Shown piece by piece: positions 34,439-42,937 of a stretch of DNA of 64,000 nucleotides. Positions within the stretch are counted from its first letter, which is position 1. Every line of letters starts with the position of its first letter. The translations under genes and the position numbers were made by a program. Under the pieces are notes generated by a model. The model did no database searches and was not told the origin of the DNA. It worked only from the letters and a program-made list of their open reading frames with translations. Origin of the DNA: Dyadobacter sp. 3J3 (lineage in GTDB: Bacteria; Bacteroidota; Bacteroidia; Cytophagales; Spirosomataceae); the NCBI RefSeq assembly GCF_009801115.1, contig NZ_VTOL01000007.1, positions 248,001-312,000 of the forward strand, given 5' to 3'.

Positions 34439-36217
34439 ATGGATCATTTCGTTGTTTCGGCCAGAAAGTATCGTCCGGTCACTTTCGACTCGGTAGTTGG
34501 CCAATCACATATCACGACTACGCTTAAAAATGCAATTCGTACCAATCACCTCGCACAGGCTTTCCTGTTTTGCGGTCCGCGTGGTGTTGGGAAGACTACC
34601 TGTGCCCGTATTCTTGCAAAAACAATTAACTGTCAGAATCTTGGTGACGATGTAGAAGCTTGCGGTGAGTGTGAGTCCTGTGTCAGTTTTCAAAATAATG
34701 CCTCTTTCAACATCCACGAACTGGATGCTGCATCCAATAACTCTGTTGAAGATATCCGTAACCTGATCGATCAGGTGCGCTACCCGCCTCAAACCGGAAA
34801 ATACAAAATCTATATCATTGATGAGGTTCACATGCTTTCGCAGGCTGCTTTTAATGCCTTTTTGAAAACATTGGAAGAACCGCCGGGATATGCGATTTTT
34901 ATTTTGGCAACAACTGAAAAACATAAAATCCTGCCGACGATCTTATCCCGTTGTCAGATTTTCGATTTCAACCGTATCCAGCCAAAAGATATTGCTTATC
35001 ACCTCGCTGATATTGCAAAAAAGGAAGGAATTGAAACAGAAAAAGAAGCACTCGAACTGATCGGACAGAAAGCGGACGGAGGTTTGCGTGATGCACTTTC
35101 GATGTTTGATTTAAATGTTACTTTCTCAACCGATAATCATTTGACTTATGCAGCGGTTTTAGAAAACCTGCATATTCTGGATTATGATTATTATTTCAAA
35201 ATAACAGACGCTTTAACAGCTGCAAGTGTAGCACGTTCTTTAATAATATTTGATGAGATATTAAGAAAAGGATTTGACGGACATTTGTTTATTGTCGGTT
35301 TGCTTGAACATTTCCGAAATCTTCTGGTCTGTAAAGATCCGGCGACTGTTTCTCTTTTACAGGTTTCAGAATCTGCCGAGCGAAAATACGTTGACCAGTC
35401 CAGAGATGCGGATATGAGCTTTTTGCTTTCGGCATTAAGCGTCGCCAGTCAGTGTGATATCAATTATAAAGCTGCAAAAAATCAGCGATTGCATGTGGAG
35501 CTTTGCCTGATGAAACTGGCAAATCTCCCCAATATCCTTCAACTTCATTCTCTTGCGGCCGTTGATGAAACGGCAAAAAAAAAAGTTGAGCCTCAACAAT
35601 CCGTAAATACTAACGAAGCAAAAGAGCCGACGCCGGTTTATGAAAATCAGGCGAAGGAAGTTTCGTATTCCAATGGTAATGTTGCACCTGTTGTTCAGCA
35701 ACCGGTAATTCAGGCCACGGCAAAACCGTCAAAACTTAGAAGTACAACACAACTTACTCCACAAGACCCAACCGCTCAGAGCGGATCAGCGAAAGAAGTT
35801 GCAGCTCCTTCTAACGAAGTTTTAACTGCTCAACAACCCCCGAAAATACTTCTCGAACTTACGTTGGAAAACTTGCAGCAGGTTTGGCACGAATTCGCTG
35901 ATATAAGAAAACGTACAAAAGATTCTACTACGGAAGGAATCGCATTGAACAGAGCGGTAGAACTGGTTGATTTCACCATTCAGGTTGCGCTTGATAATGA
36001 TCCGCAAATGGATGCTTTGCAGAGTATGCGTTATGATTTGCTTGGGTATTTGAAAAGCAAATTTAATGCACCCAGATTGGAAATAAATGCGCGTGTAGCA
36101 CCGCACGAAGTAAATCGGCTACCTTACACGCCTGCGGAGAAATTCAATTACATGGCGGAGAAAAATCCCTATTTGTTAGAGCTAAAACAAGCTTTGGGAT
36201 TAGATGTAGATTTCTAG
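34439..36217 (+). CDS. dnaX: DNA polymerase III subunits gamma and tau
   Basis: The 592-residue clamp-loader ATPase shows Walker A G-P-R-G-V-G-K-T-T (residues 46-54), a zinc module (Cys65, Cys75, Cys78, Cys81), D-E-V-H-M-L-S, and the sensor S-R-C-Q-I-F. The AAA+ and collar domains end near residue 375. A low-complexity Gln/Pro/Ala-rich linker and a tau-like C-terminal domain follow. A run of ten A at the linker start (35575-35584) may give a shorter gamma form. A TAACTTGC box, one base off the -7 consensus, ends five bases before the ATG, hinting at a near-leaderless transcript. Confidence 0.95.
   Translation: MDHFVVSARKYRPVTFDSVVGQSHITTTLKNAIRTNHLAQAFLFCGPRGVGKTTCARILAKTINCQNLGDDVEACGECESCVSFQNNASFNIHELDAASNNSVEDIRNLIDQVRYPPQTGKYKIYIIDEVHMLSQAAFNAFLKTLEEPPGYAIFILATTEKHKILPTILSRCQIFDFNRIQPKDIAYHLADIAKKEGIETEKEALELIGQKADGGLRDALSMFDLNVTFSTDNHLTYAAVLENLHILDYDYYFKITDALTAASVARSLIIFDEILRKGFDGHLFIVGLLEHFRNLLVCKDPATVSLLQVSESAERKYVDQSRDADMSFLLSALSVASQCDINYKAAKNQRLHVELCLMKLANLPNILQLHSLAAVDETAKKKVEPQQSVNTNEAKEPTPVYENQAKEVSYSNGNVAPVVQQPVIQATAKPSKLRSTTQLTPQDPTAQSGSAKEVAAPSNEVLTAQQPPKILLELTLENLQQVWHEFADIRKRTKDSTTEGIALNRAVELVDFTIQVALDNDPQMDALQSMRYDLLGYLKSKFNAPRLEINARVAPHEVNRLPYTPAEKFNYMAEKNPYLLELKQALGLDVDF
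35575..35597 (+). promoter_or_regulatory. Putative slippage/frameshift site in dnaX
   Basis: Ten consecutive A (35575-35584) encode three Lys codons (380-382). The -1 frame then reads AGT TGA, stopping at 35587-35589. The +1 frame stops at TAA 35604-35606. A 5-bp hairpin (GTTGA with TCAAC, 35585-35597) follows at once. E. coli dnaX has A-AAA-AAG with an immediate -1 stop, and Thermus dnaX uses an A-run for transcriptional slippage. A product of about 383 residues, gamma-like, is predicted. Confidence 0.6.
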
Positions 36218-36219
36218 AT

Positions 36220-36816
36220 TTACTTCCTGCTAGTTTCCAGAAATAATTTGTGAAGTTTCAAAACCTGCGGAATCAAGGCAACATTTTCGCCGTTATCGAT
36301 CTTAAAATCTGCAATCTCATCTCGTTCTTCATCTGAAATTTGTCTCTCAATAATTGATTTGATTTCTGCTTCCGAGCGGTTCTTATCACGATTTCTTATA
36401 CGTGACAAACGTAGTTCAACAGAAGCAGTTACCACAATCACAAAATCCAGATTGTTATTATCACCAGCCTTATTCATAATCGCTGCTTCCTTGATCACAT
36501 ATGGAAAATAGCTATTTTTTTCTAACCAGCCATCGGTATCTTTTCCAACAGCCGGATGAATAATCGCATTAAGTTTTTTAAGAAGATCCGGATCTTTGAA
36601 GACCTGTGAGGAAACATAAGGACGATTGTATTCACCATCCAAGGTATAAGATTCCGAGCCAAGTAATTGAATTACGGCCTCGCGGATTGCAGGATCATGG
36701 TTTGTAAGCCATTTCGCACGGGAATCAGCGTCATACATTGGAATATCCAGACAGGCAAATAACCTGCAAACAATGCTTTTCCCTGAACCAATGCCACCTG
36801 TTACACCAACTTTCAT
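36220..36816 (-). CDS. coaE: Dephospho-CoA kinase
   Basis: The 198-residue enzyme phosphorylates dephospho-CoA, the last step of coenzyme A synthesis. It shows the P-loop G-V-T-G-G-I-G-S-G-K-S at the N-terminus, D-A-D-S-R-A-K in the substrate site, I-H-P-A-V near residue 90, and R-x-x-x-R-N-R-D-K-N-R-S lid residues. It converges with dnaX (2 bp between stop codons). It follows ybbR across a heptamer-repeat spacer and is probably in the same transcript. Confidence 0.94.
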   Translation of the reverse strand: MKVGVTGGIGSGKSIVCRLFACLDIPMYDADSRAKWLTNHDPAIREAVIQLLGSESYTLDGEYNRPYVSSQVFKDPDLLKKLNAIIHPAVGKDTDGWLEKNSYFPYVIKEAAIMNKAGDNNNLDFVIVVTASVELRLSRIRNRDKNRSEAEIKSIIERQISDEERDEIADFKIDNGENVALIPQVLKLHKLFLETSRK

Positions 36817-36818
36817 TT

Positions 36819-36967
36819 TTAATGATTAAGTATTAATTGTTAATTGTTAATGGGGATCAGGATCGAAATGAGATTTTGTCCGTAATAATTAACCTTATTA
36901 AACAACCATTCTGTATTATTCAAAAGGCTTCAAATGCCATCATTAATCCTTAACAATTAACAATTAA
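36819..36967. repeat. Inverted arrays of 7-bp TTAANNN repeats (copy 3)
   Basis: The left arm (36819-36853) is TTAATGA, TTAAGTA, TTAATTG, TTAATTG, TTAATGG. The right arm (36940-36967) is the inverse: TCATTAA, TCCTTAA, CAATTAA, CAATTAA. They fill the spacer between ybbR and coaE, and the ybbR stop codon (36964-36966) lies within the last inverted unit. A 19-base stretch is exactly shared in inverted form between the arms. Confidence 0.8.
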
Positions 36968-37683
36968 TCCTTGTTTAGGACTTGCGCTACCTCGAAGCTC
37001 ACATACACATCCCTGTGGCTAACTTCTACCAGTGGAGAAACTGCTATCGGAATTGGCAGGCTTTCATCGTAATTATTTTGAATTTTCTTGGTAGGAATTC
37101 CGATTCGGATGGTATCAGGATAATTGCGGATTATAGAAATTGGCCCGTCCACTGAAATCAGAGAAGGCGAAACATTGACAATACTCGAAATCACATAACC
37201 TTCGCGCATATTTATTCCGGCACTATCAATTCGGATAGGGATAATTTTCCTGATTTTTCTTTCAAAACTAAGTTCGAAAGTATCGGAAACCACGTAGTTC
37301 ACTTTCACATCCGGAAACAATTCCGTGATCTGATCGGTCAAAGATGTAGAGTTGATAAAACTGGCTTTGGTTGGATTTAAGACTTTGTAAACAACCGGAA
37401 GCGCGTTGAAATTCAGCCATGATTTTCTCAGTAAATTCCACCCGTCGCCCGTTACATTCACAGAAATCCTTTTTGGTAAAGGCTGCAAAGGTACAAAAGA
37501 AGCGGCATCATACTCTACTTTTAACGGATAGCTGAGCCTGATGGAATAATCTTCCTTGTTCAGCACATTCATCAACCAGAAAAATGTAGCTGCCAAAAGA
37601 CACCCTAAAAAAGTATTGATCTTATTCCGACCTGATGGAATGTTACTCACAGCTTGTATTTTAATAATTGTATATTTTACCAA
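36964..37683 (-). CDS. YbbR-like domain protein
   Basis: The 239-residue product has one N-terminal membrane segment (F-L-G-C-L-L-A-A-T-F-F-W-L-M-N-V-L) and two YbbR-like beta domains outside (R-K-I-I-P-I-R-I-D-S-A-G and I-S-V-D-G-P-I-S-I-I-R-N). In Firmicutes YbbR/CdaR regulates the cyclic-di-AMP synthase; in this phylum the role is unclear. It belongs to a conserved gene order with yajC, DUF1573 and nusB. Its promoter is inside the yajC terminator. The last codons (N-K-D-stop) are part of a heptamer array. Confidence 0.85.
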   Translation of the reverse strand: MVKYTIIKIQAVSNIPSGRNKINTFLGCLLAATFFWLMNVLNKEDYSIRLSYPLKVEYDAASFVPLQPLPKRISVNVTGDGWNLLRKSWLNFNALPVVYKVLNPTKASFINSTSLTDQITELFPDVKVNYVVSDTFELSFERKIRKIIPIRIDSAGINMREGYVISSIVNVSPSLISVDGPISIIRNYPDTIRIGIPTKKIQNNYDESLPIPIAVSPLVEVSHRDVYVSFEVAQVLNKD

Positions 37684-37711
37684 TATACAGTTAATACGTA
37701 TTATACAAAAA

Positions 37712-37775
37712 AGCGGTGTCAGGATCTGATGTAATTACCTCAATATCAAATATAAAGGCCACCCCTGACACCACT
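37712..37775 (-). terminator. Terminator of the nusB-yajC series
   Basis: On the minus strand a 12-bp stem (37764-37775 with 37712-37723, core GGTGTCAGG/CCTGACACC) encloses a 40-nt loop and is followed by a T-run. It lies about 40 bp past the yajC stop. The large loop is unusual and contains the -7 box of the next promoter. Confidence 0.7.
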
Positions 37776-37779
37776 CAAA
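37747..37779 (-). promoter_or_regulatory. Promoter of ybbR-coaE nested in the yajC terminator
   Basis: On the minus strand TTTG (37776-37779), a 21-bp spacer and TATATTTG (37747-37754), a perfect Bacteroidota promoter. The spacer includes the first arm of the terminator stem and the -7 box lies in its loop. Confidence 0.7.
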
Positions 37780-37816
37780 AAATTATATCAAATAAATAAC
37801 GTTGTTCTGTTATATA

Positions 37817-38116
37817 TTATTCTGCTATCGTACGGGCAATTGCCGATTTGTCAACAGTCAATTTTACACCTTTATCAAGTTCAAGCGTTACCAAAGTTTC
37901 TTCAACTGTGTAAACTCTTGCGTGAATTCCACCGATGGTTACAACCTGATCACCTTTTTTAATAGCGTTCAAAAGTGTTTTAAGATCTTTTTGTTTCTTT
38001 TGCTGCGGACGGATCATGAAGAAATAAAATACCCCGATAATCCCAACCCACATCACCACCTGATAAATCATGGCCTGTGAGCCACCTGCTGCTTGTAATA
38101 AAATAGAAAGTTTCAT
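37817..38116 (-). CDS. yajC: Preprotein translocase subunit YajC
   Basis: The 99-residue inner-membrane protein has one membrane segment (V-V-M-W-V-G-I-I-G-V-F-Y-F-F) directly followed by the family hallmark M-I-R-P-Q-Q-K-K-Q-K-D, then the soluble domain with G-D-Q-V-V-T-I-G-G-I-H-A. It associates with SecDF. It is in the expected Bacteroidota position between DUF1573 and ybbR. Confidence 0.95.
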   Translation of the reverse strand: MKLSILLQAAGGSQAMIYQVVMWVGIIGVFYFFMIRPQQKKQKDLKTLLNAIKKGDQVVTIGGIHARVYTVEETLVTLELDKGVKLTVDKSAIARTIAE

Positions 38117-38191
38117 TATTGTATTAGGGTTATTGAGATAGTTAAAACAATATCTGGGTATAAAAATTTTTATCGGGAAATTATTTCCCGG

Positions 38192-38635
38192 TTATTTTGC
38201 GGCTTCCGGTTTCGGTGCTGCATTCACTATTCCTCTCAAACGCAGTTCTGAATAAGCAGGATCGGTATTGGCATAAACTGTAACCGTTTTTACCTGTGGA
38301 CCAGATTTCCCTTTGCTGTTGAAACGAACTTTGATGCTCGATGCAGTATTGGGAGCAATCGGATCACGTGGCCATTCCGGCGTTGTACAACCGCATGATG
38401 AGGTAATATTATTCAGTATCAGCGGATAAGGTCCATCATTTTTAAAATGAAAAGTATGTTCCACAACCTCTCCTTCCTGAATCGTACCAAAATCAAAAGA
38501 TGAACTGTCTGTCAAAGTAAAAACGGGAAGTTTGATATCTCCCGTTTTTGAATCTTTTTTACTTTCAGAACCTGAACAATTTACAAGCATAATAGCAATT
38601 CCCGAAAGAATTACGAATGCAGCAAGTTTTTTCAT
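38192..38635 (-). CDS. DUF1573 family lipoprotein
   Basis: The 147-residue product has a lipoprotein-type signal (M-L-V-N-C, Cys20; Asn before Cys is unusual) and one DUF1573 Ig-like domain with F-D-F-G-T-I-Q-E-G-E-V-V-E-H-T-F-x-F-K-N and the conserved S-S-C-G-C-T-T-P-E-W-P. The family is abundant in Bacteroidota and its function is unknown; it is thought to be periplasmic. It lies between the YtxH-like gene and yajC with short gaps. Confidence 0.9.
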   Translation of the reverse strand: MKKLAAFVILSGIAIMLVNCSGSESKKDSKTGDIKLPVFTLTDSSSFDFGTIQEGEVVEHTFHFKNDGPYPLILNNITSSCGCTTPEWPRDPIAPNTASSIKVRFNSKGKSGPQVKTVTVYANTDPAYSELRLRGIVNAAPKPEAAK

Positions 38636-38649
38636 ACGTTAAGTTTAAA

Positions 38650-38952
38650 TCAGGTTGTCTGACTTTTTATTTGTGCCATCAAACGATCAACGTCTTCAAG
38701 CAATTTCTCAGCTTTTTCACGCGCATCCGTTACAACACGCTCACCCTCAGCTCGTGCGTAGCTATCAGGCTGATTTTTTTTATCAATTAAATCTTCGATC
38801 ACATCCTGTAACTTTTCACGGTATTTAGACAACCGGTATGTAAGCTGGGTGCGAAGTACATTTCCTTTATCAGGAGCATAGAGAATCCCCAAAGCTGCTC
38901 CTGTTGCACATCCAGTCAAAAATGCAATTAAACTACGGCTCGATTTACTCAT
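38650..38952 (-). CDS. YtxH domain protein
   Basis: The 100-residue protein starts with a glycine-zipper membrane segment (F-L-T-G-C-A-T-G-A-A-L-G-I-L-Y-A-P), the YtxH hallmark, followed by a charged coiled-coil helix to the C-terminus. It is probably inner-membrane anchored with a cytoplasmic helix; stress-related roles are suggested for the family. It ends 14 bp before the DUF1573 gene. Confidence 0.88.
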   Translation of the reverse strand: MSKSSRSLIAFLTGCATGAALGILYAPDKGNVLRTQLTYRLSKYREKLQDVIEDLIDKKNQPDSYARAEGERVVTDAREKAEKLLEDVDRLMAQIKSQTT

Positions 38953-39027
38953 GGCTTTATAATTTTAGCGGTTAGCCGCAACTGTTGATGATTAACTTTA
39001 AAACTAATTATCCTAAAATTTCTATGC

Positions 39028-40194
39028 CTATTTATTATCTATCAATCCACGGCCACTTTTTCTGATAATACCCTGCGCTGCTAATTTAACAGAAAGTACA
39101 TCAAGTACACCATTCACAAACTTACCACTTTTGGGAGTACTATACCTTTTTGCGATCTCGATAAATTCATTGATCGTCACTTTTACAGGAATTCCCGGAA
39201 AGTGGATTAGCTCAGCCAGAGCTGTTTTCAGGATAATCATATCAACCAAAGCGATACGATCAAGCTCCCAGTTTTTCAGTTGTTCGTCAAGATAAAGATC
39301 ATACTGATCATTTTCTTCAATTACATATCTGTACAATTCCTCAACAAAGAAACGATCTTCTTCCCAATCCTTTGTCAAAGGTGCCAAGGTGAAAGTTTCC
39401 GCTGTATCAGCGGATTTCAACGTTTTGATCGCCAGACCGCGGATCAATTCACTGTGGTCAACCCAGTATAAATCACGCTGTTCAAGGAATTCAAGCGGAA
39501 TTTCATGTTTCAGAATTACCTGACGTAATATATATTGCACCAGCAATTGATCTTCTTCCGGAGTATGTTCAACTTTATTACAATATTCTTCATAAGTCGC
39601 ATCCTTGCGTAATGCCTCACGATACGTTTTGCGTATCATGTTCATATCATTACTCCAGTTGATACCGTTTCTGATTATTTCCTCTTCAAGCGTTTTATCT
39701 TCCTGCAAAACCATGATCACACGGTTTGTATTCAATCCGCCGTTTTTTGAAAAAGGAGCTTCCGGGTCATCATATTTCCGCTCACGATCCATTTTCGCCT
39801 GATACGAAAGTTCCAGTAACATGGAAATAACACGGATAAAATCAACGTAAATAGATTCCGTTTCATTTAACACGCGGCGAACCATTTTCTCTCCGTCCGT
39901 TCCGGTTTGTCTTTTGTATGCCTGATATGCGCTGCCGGCAACTTTTGCCACATCGGCCGAAACATCATCATTTGGTTTTAATTCACCGGTTTTGATGAGT
40001 TCATCCAACGCCGCTCCTGCCAAATGTTTGTTGCTTGTTAGTTTTTGCTTGTCCTGAAATTCCATGGAATTCAAATCAGGCGCAAACGCTTCTTCAATCT
40101 GATCCAAAGCAAGTAAACGATTGGCATCAGCAGTTAATTTGCGTGCGTAAAGAGCTTGAACAGCTTTTGTTCGTAATAATCTTCTATTCAGCAT
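39028..40194 (-). CDS. nusB: Transcription antitermination protein NusB, long form
   Basis: The 388-residue protein begins like NusB (N-R-R-L-L-R-T-K-A-V-Q-A-L-Y-A) and ends with the true NusB fold (L-V-D-M-I-I-L-K-T-A-L-A-E-L, P-V-K-V-T-I-N-E-F-I-E-I-A-K-R-Y-S-T-P-K-S-G-K-F-V-N-G-V-L-D). The middle 200 residues are an insertion compared with the 140-residue E. coli protein. Such long forms are usual in Bacteroidota. NusB with NusE binds boxA RNA in rRNA antitermination. It leads the nusB-YtxH-DUF1573-yajC series. Confidence 0.93.
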   Translation of the reverse strand: MLNRRLLRTKAVQALYARKLTADANRLLALDQIEEAFAPDLNSMEFQDKQKLTSNKHLAGAALDELIKTGELKPNDDVSADVAKVAGSAYQAYKRQTGTDGEKMVRRVLNETESIYVDFIRVISMLLELSYQAKMDRERKYDDPEAPFSKNGGLNTNRVIMVLQEDKTLEEEIIRNGINWSNDMNMIRKTYREALRKDATYEEYCNKVEHTPEEDQLLVQYILRQVILKHEIPLEFLEQRDLYWVDHSELIRGLAIKTLKSADTAETFTLAPLTKDWEEDRFFVEELYRYVIEENDQYDLYLDEQLKNWELDRIALVDMIILKTALAELIHFPGIPVKVTINEFIEIAKRYSTPKSGKFVNGVLDVLSVKLAAQGIIRKSGRGLIDNK

Positions 40195-40555
40195 AAGCCG
40201 GAATACTAATTGGGTAAAAGGTACAGTAAACCAAAGAACGGGTCTGCGTTTTCAGCAAGGTTTTTAATTTTACAATCCCCCGCGTTAATATTTAAAATTG
40301 ACCGCAAAATTAGACTATTTTGTTTAGAAATGGAAAAATCGTGGCGATGGTTTTACATTTGCAACGATTTAAAACATTTGAATGTTGCTATTGAAACACC
40401 TGCAAATAGGTCTAAAAATCTTCTGGTTTGAAAAAACCGGGATTTATCAATTTAAGTATTTACCTCAATGCGGATAATCGATTAAGTGTGAAATGGATAA
40501 CGGCCAAATAAATCACTGAAAATTAACGCAAATACAAAATCAACTCTTTTAACTC
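40195..40555. other. Divergent intergenic region between nusB and the ABC exporter
   Basis: Holds one perfect -7 box on each strand: TAATTTTG on the minus strand (40305-40312), about 110 bp before nusB, and TACATTTG on the plus strand (40354-40361), about 195 bp before the exporter. Neither has a convincing -33 partner. No hairpin or ORF of note. Confidence 0.4.
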
Positions 40556-42337
40556 GTGAAAGCACTTAAGTACCTCAATAAGTACTTCTTGAAATATAAA
40601 TGGTATCTTATTTTAGGAACAATTTTTACCATTATTTCTAATCTTTTCGGAATTATTCCTGCACAATTGGTTCGTTACGCACTCGATTTGGTAAGCGAAA
40701 CCCTGGATGTGTATTATTTATTTGCAGGTTCCAAATTGCAAAGTGAAATGTACGACACCTTTGCTTTCACAATTTTGCTATACGGTTTGCTGATTTTGGC
40801 CATGGCGCTTTTAAAAGGAATTTTTCTTTTTCTGGTTCGCCAAACCATCATCGTCATGTCGCGTCATATTGAATATGAATTAAAAAATGACGTTTACAAT
40901 CATTACCAGACTTTGCCGACAAGCTTTTTCAGAAGCCACAATACGGGCGATTTGATGGCACGGATTTCCGAAGATGTTAGTAATGTCAGAATGTACGTTG
41001 GTCCTTCTTTAATGTATGGCCTCAACCTGATTGTACTTTTTGTACTGGTTATTTCTTACATGCTGACCGTTAGTACAAAACTTACTGTTTACGTTTTGTT
41101 ACCGCTACCGCTGCTTTCCATCAGTATTTATGTGGTAAACAATATCATGATGAAACGTTCGCAGGAAATCCAGAAACAGCTTTCCGCGCTTTCAACATAT
41201 GTTCAGGAAGCATTTTCCGGAATTCGGGTGATCAAATCTTTTGTTCAGGAAAAACATTCTTTTACCAATTTCCAGACTGAGGCAGAAGATTTCAAGGATA
41301 AATCGTTGGGGCTGGCCAAAGTGGACGCGATCTTCTACCCTATTATTGTGCTGCTTATCGGTATCAGTAACATCCTGATTATTTACGTTGGTGGAAAAGA
41401 AATTATGAACGGCAATCTTACGCCGGGAAATATTACAGAATTTATTCTTTACGTGAATATCCTGACCTGGCCCGTTATGGCACTTGGCTGGACAACAAGC
41501 CAGATCCAACGCGCCGCTTCTTCTCAAACACGTATCAATGAGTTTTTAAACGAAAAAAATACGCTTGTTTCTGACAAGAATATTGAAAAAGAACTGGACG
41601 GAATTATCACTTTCAAAAACGTTGGATTTATCTATCCTGATTCAGGAATCCAGGCTATTGAGAATTTTGATCTTGAAATTAAACATGGCGAAAGCGTAGC
41701 AATTCTTGGAACAACAGGTTCAGGAAAAAGTACGTTAGCACATTTGTTATGCCGACTTTATGATCCGACAGAAGGTGAAATCCTGATCGATAATATTCCG
41801 CTTAAAGAGTATAATGTGCACGGTTTCCGCCGTCAGTTGGGTTATGTTCCCCAGGACGTTTTTCTTTTTTCAGATTCTATCGAAAACAATGTACGTTTCG
41901 GAACAAAAAACATGCCGCATGCCCAAATCGAACAGGCTGTGAAAGATGCAGATTTGTACCAGAATATTCTCAATTTCCCTCAGGGATTTGATACACGTTT
42001 GGGAGAAAGAGGAATTACATTATCCGGTGGGCAAAAGCAACGTCTTTCCATTGCCCGCGCCATCGCCCGTGATCCTAAAATATTGATACTGGACGATTGT
42101 CTTTCTGCGGTAGATACCAATACTGAAAATATCATTCTTAATAATCTGAAACGTATCATGGACCAGCGTACTTCGGTGATTATCTCTCACCGGGTTTCTT
42201 CTGCGAAACTGGCTGATAAGATAGTTGTACTTCATGAAGGCCGGATTGTTGAACAGGGAACACATGCCAATCTTATGGCTCAAAATGGTGCTTATAAAGA
42301 ATTGTACGAAAAACAGTTGCTTGCCGAAGAAGTATAA
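40556..42337 (+). CDS. ABC exporter, fused permease and ATPase (MsbA/LmrA type)
   Basis: The 593-residue half-transporter has six membrane helices in residues 1-330 and an ATPase domain with Walker A G-T-T-G-S-G-K-S-T, the signature L-S-G-G-Q-K-Q-R, and Walker B I-L-I-L-D-D-C-L-S-A-V-D. In the B-site the catalytic Glu after Walker B is replaced by Asp (D-D-C instead of D-E-A), often seen in the degenerate half of heterodimeric exporters, so it may pair with another subunit or be slow. It starts with GTG at 40556. The substrate is unknown; lipid or drug export are both possible. Confidence 0.92.
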   Translation: MKALKYLNKYFLKYKWYLILGTIFTIISNLFGIIPAQLVRYALDLVSETLDVYYLFAGSKLQSEMYDTFAFTILLYGLLILAMALLKGIFLFLVRQTIIVMSRHIEYELKNDVYNHYQTLPTSFFRSHNTGDLMARISEDVSNVRMYVGPSLMYGLNLIVLFVLVISYMLTVSTKLTVYVLLPLPLLSISIYVVNNIMMKRSQEIQKQLSALSTYVQEAFSGIRVIKSFVQEKHSFTNFQTEAEDFKDKSLGLAKVDAIFYPIIVLLIGISNILIIYVGGKEIMNGNLTPGNITEFILYVNILTWPVMALGWTTSQIQRAASSQTRINEFLNEKNTLVSDKNIEKELDGIITFKNVGFIYPDSGIQAIENFDLEIKHGESVAILGTTGSGKSTLAHLLCRLYDPTEGEILIDNIPLKEYNVHGFRRQLGYVPQDVFLFSDSIENNVRFGTKNMPHAQIEQAVKDADLYQNILNFPQGFDTRLGERGITLSGGQKQRLSIARAIARDPKILILDDCLSAVDTNTENIILNNLKRIMDQRTSVIISHRVSSAKLADKIVVLHEGRIVEQGTHANLMAQNGAYKELYEKQLLAEEV

Positions 42338-42353
42338 TCAAACCTATTCATTT

Positions 42354-42390
42354 ATATAAAAAGTCACCATTAGGCGACTTTTTATATTTA
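42354..42390 (+). terminator. Terminator of the ABC exporter
   Basis: A perfect 12-bp stem (42354-42365 with 42376-42387, ATATAAAAAGTC) with a 10-base loop, 16 bp after the stop codon. Confidence 0.8.
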
Positions 42391-42701
42391 TTTCCAGTTT
42401 CCAAACCTTGCTTTTGGTAATTGAGAATGACCCTATTGTATTATTAAAATAATAAATTGAATCATTTTGCATTTTTTATTATTTGCATTTTTTTATTGTT
42501 TCTAAATTAATTCTACAAAAGTGCCTTCAATGCGATAAATGATGTTTTCCTATCGCTTTTTGAAAAAATTAAGTTATTTTATTTTGTATTTTACAAATAC
42601 AGCAATACATTTACAGTGTCGATATCGAAAAGACAAAACCCAATCTAACGTCATATATCTTCCAGCCGCACCAGAAGAATATGAATTTTAAAAGTTTGGA
42701 G

Positions 42702-42773
42702 AGCTAACCAACATCCTGTTTACAGGATAGCTTGTGTTTGTTCTTTAACAAATAACACAAAATAATATCCTGT
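42702..42773 (+). promoter_or_regulatory. Putative switching RNA structure in the TonB receptor leader
   Basis: CAGGAT (42723-42728) can pair with ATCCTG just upstream (42713-42718, 4-base loop). Alternatively, as ACAGGATA (42722-42729), it can pair with TATCCTGT downstream (42766-42773). Between them a further hairpin forms (GTGTT/AACAC, 42734-42758). Mutually exclusive hairpins are the mark of attenuators and riboswitches. No known riboswitch consensus was recognised, and the B12-box GCCACTG is absent. Confidence 0.4.
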
Positions 42774-42786
42774 TAAATTTAAAATC

Positions 42787-42822
42787 GTGAAAGTCTGGCT
42801 TGTTATCGGGCTTACCTTATGA
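42787..42822 (+). CDS. Possible 11-aa leader peptide
   Basis: A GTG-started frame reads M-K-V-W-L-V-I-G-L-T-L and stops at TGA, just downstream of the switching hairpins. It is hydrophobic and too short for any statistical support. It is listed only because it sits between a candidate attenuator and another short basic ORF. Confidence 0.2.
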   Translation: MKVWLVIGLTL

Positions 42823-42886
42823 TTTGCTGAACTTTATTAATTCTTTTTCGAATCCTAAACCATTTTTGAAAGAACGGATTAAAGCT

Positions 42887-42937
42887 ATGAACAATCGTAA
42901 ACGTATGCGTGCGGGCAGATATCGTATTGTTTCATAG
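42887..42937 (+). CDS. Possible 16-aa basic leader peptide
   Basis: An ATG-started frame encodes M-N-N-R-K-R-M-R-A-G-R-Y-R-I-V-S: six Arg and one Lys of 16 residues, ending 196 bp before the TonB receptor gene. The same frame stays open upstream for about 32 more codons (reading ...F-S-N-P-K-P-F-L-K-E-R-I-K-A) without an ATG, so a longer TTG-started protein of about 40-50 residues is also possible. Function unknown; it could sense arginine supply or be a conserved small protein. Confidence 0.35.
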   Translation: MNNRKRMRAGRYRIVS

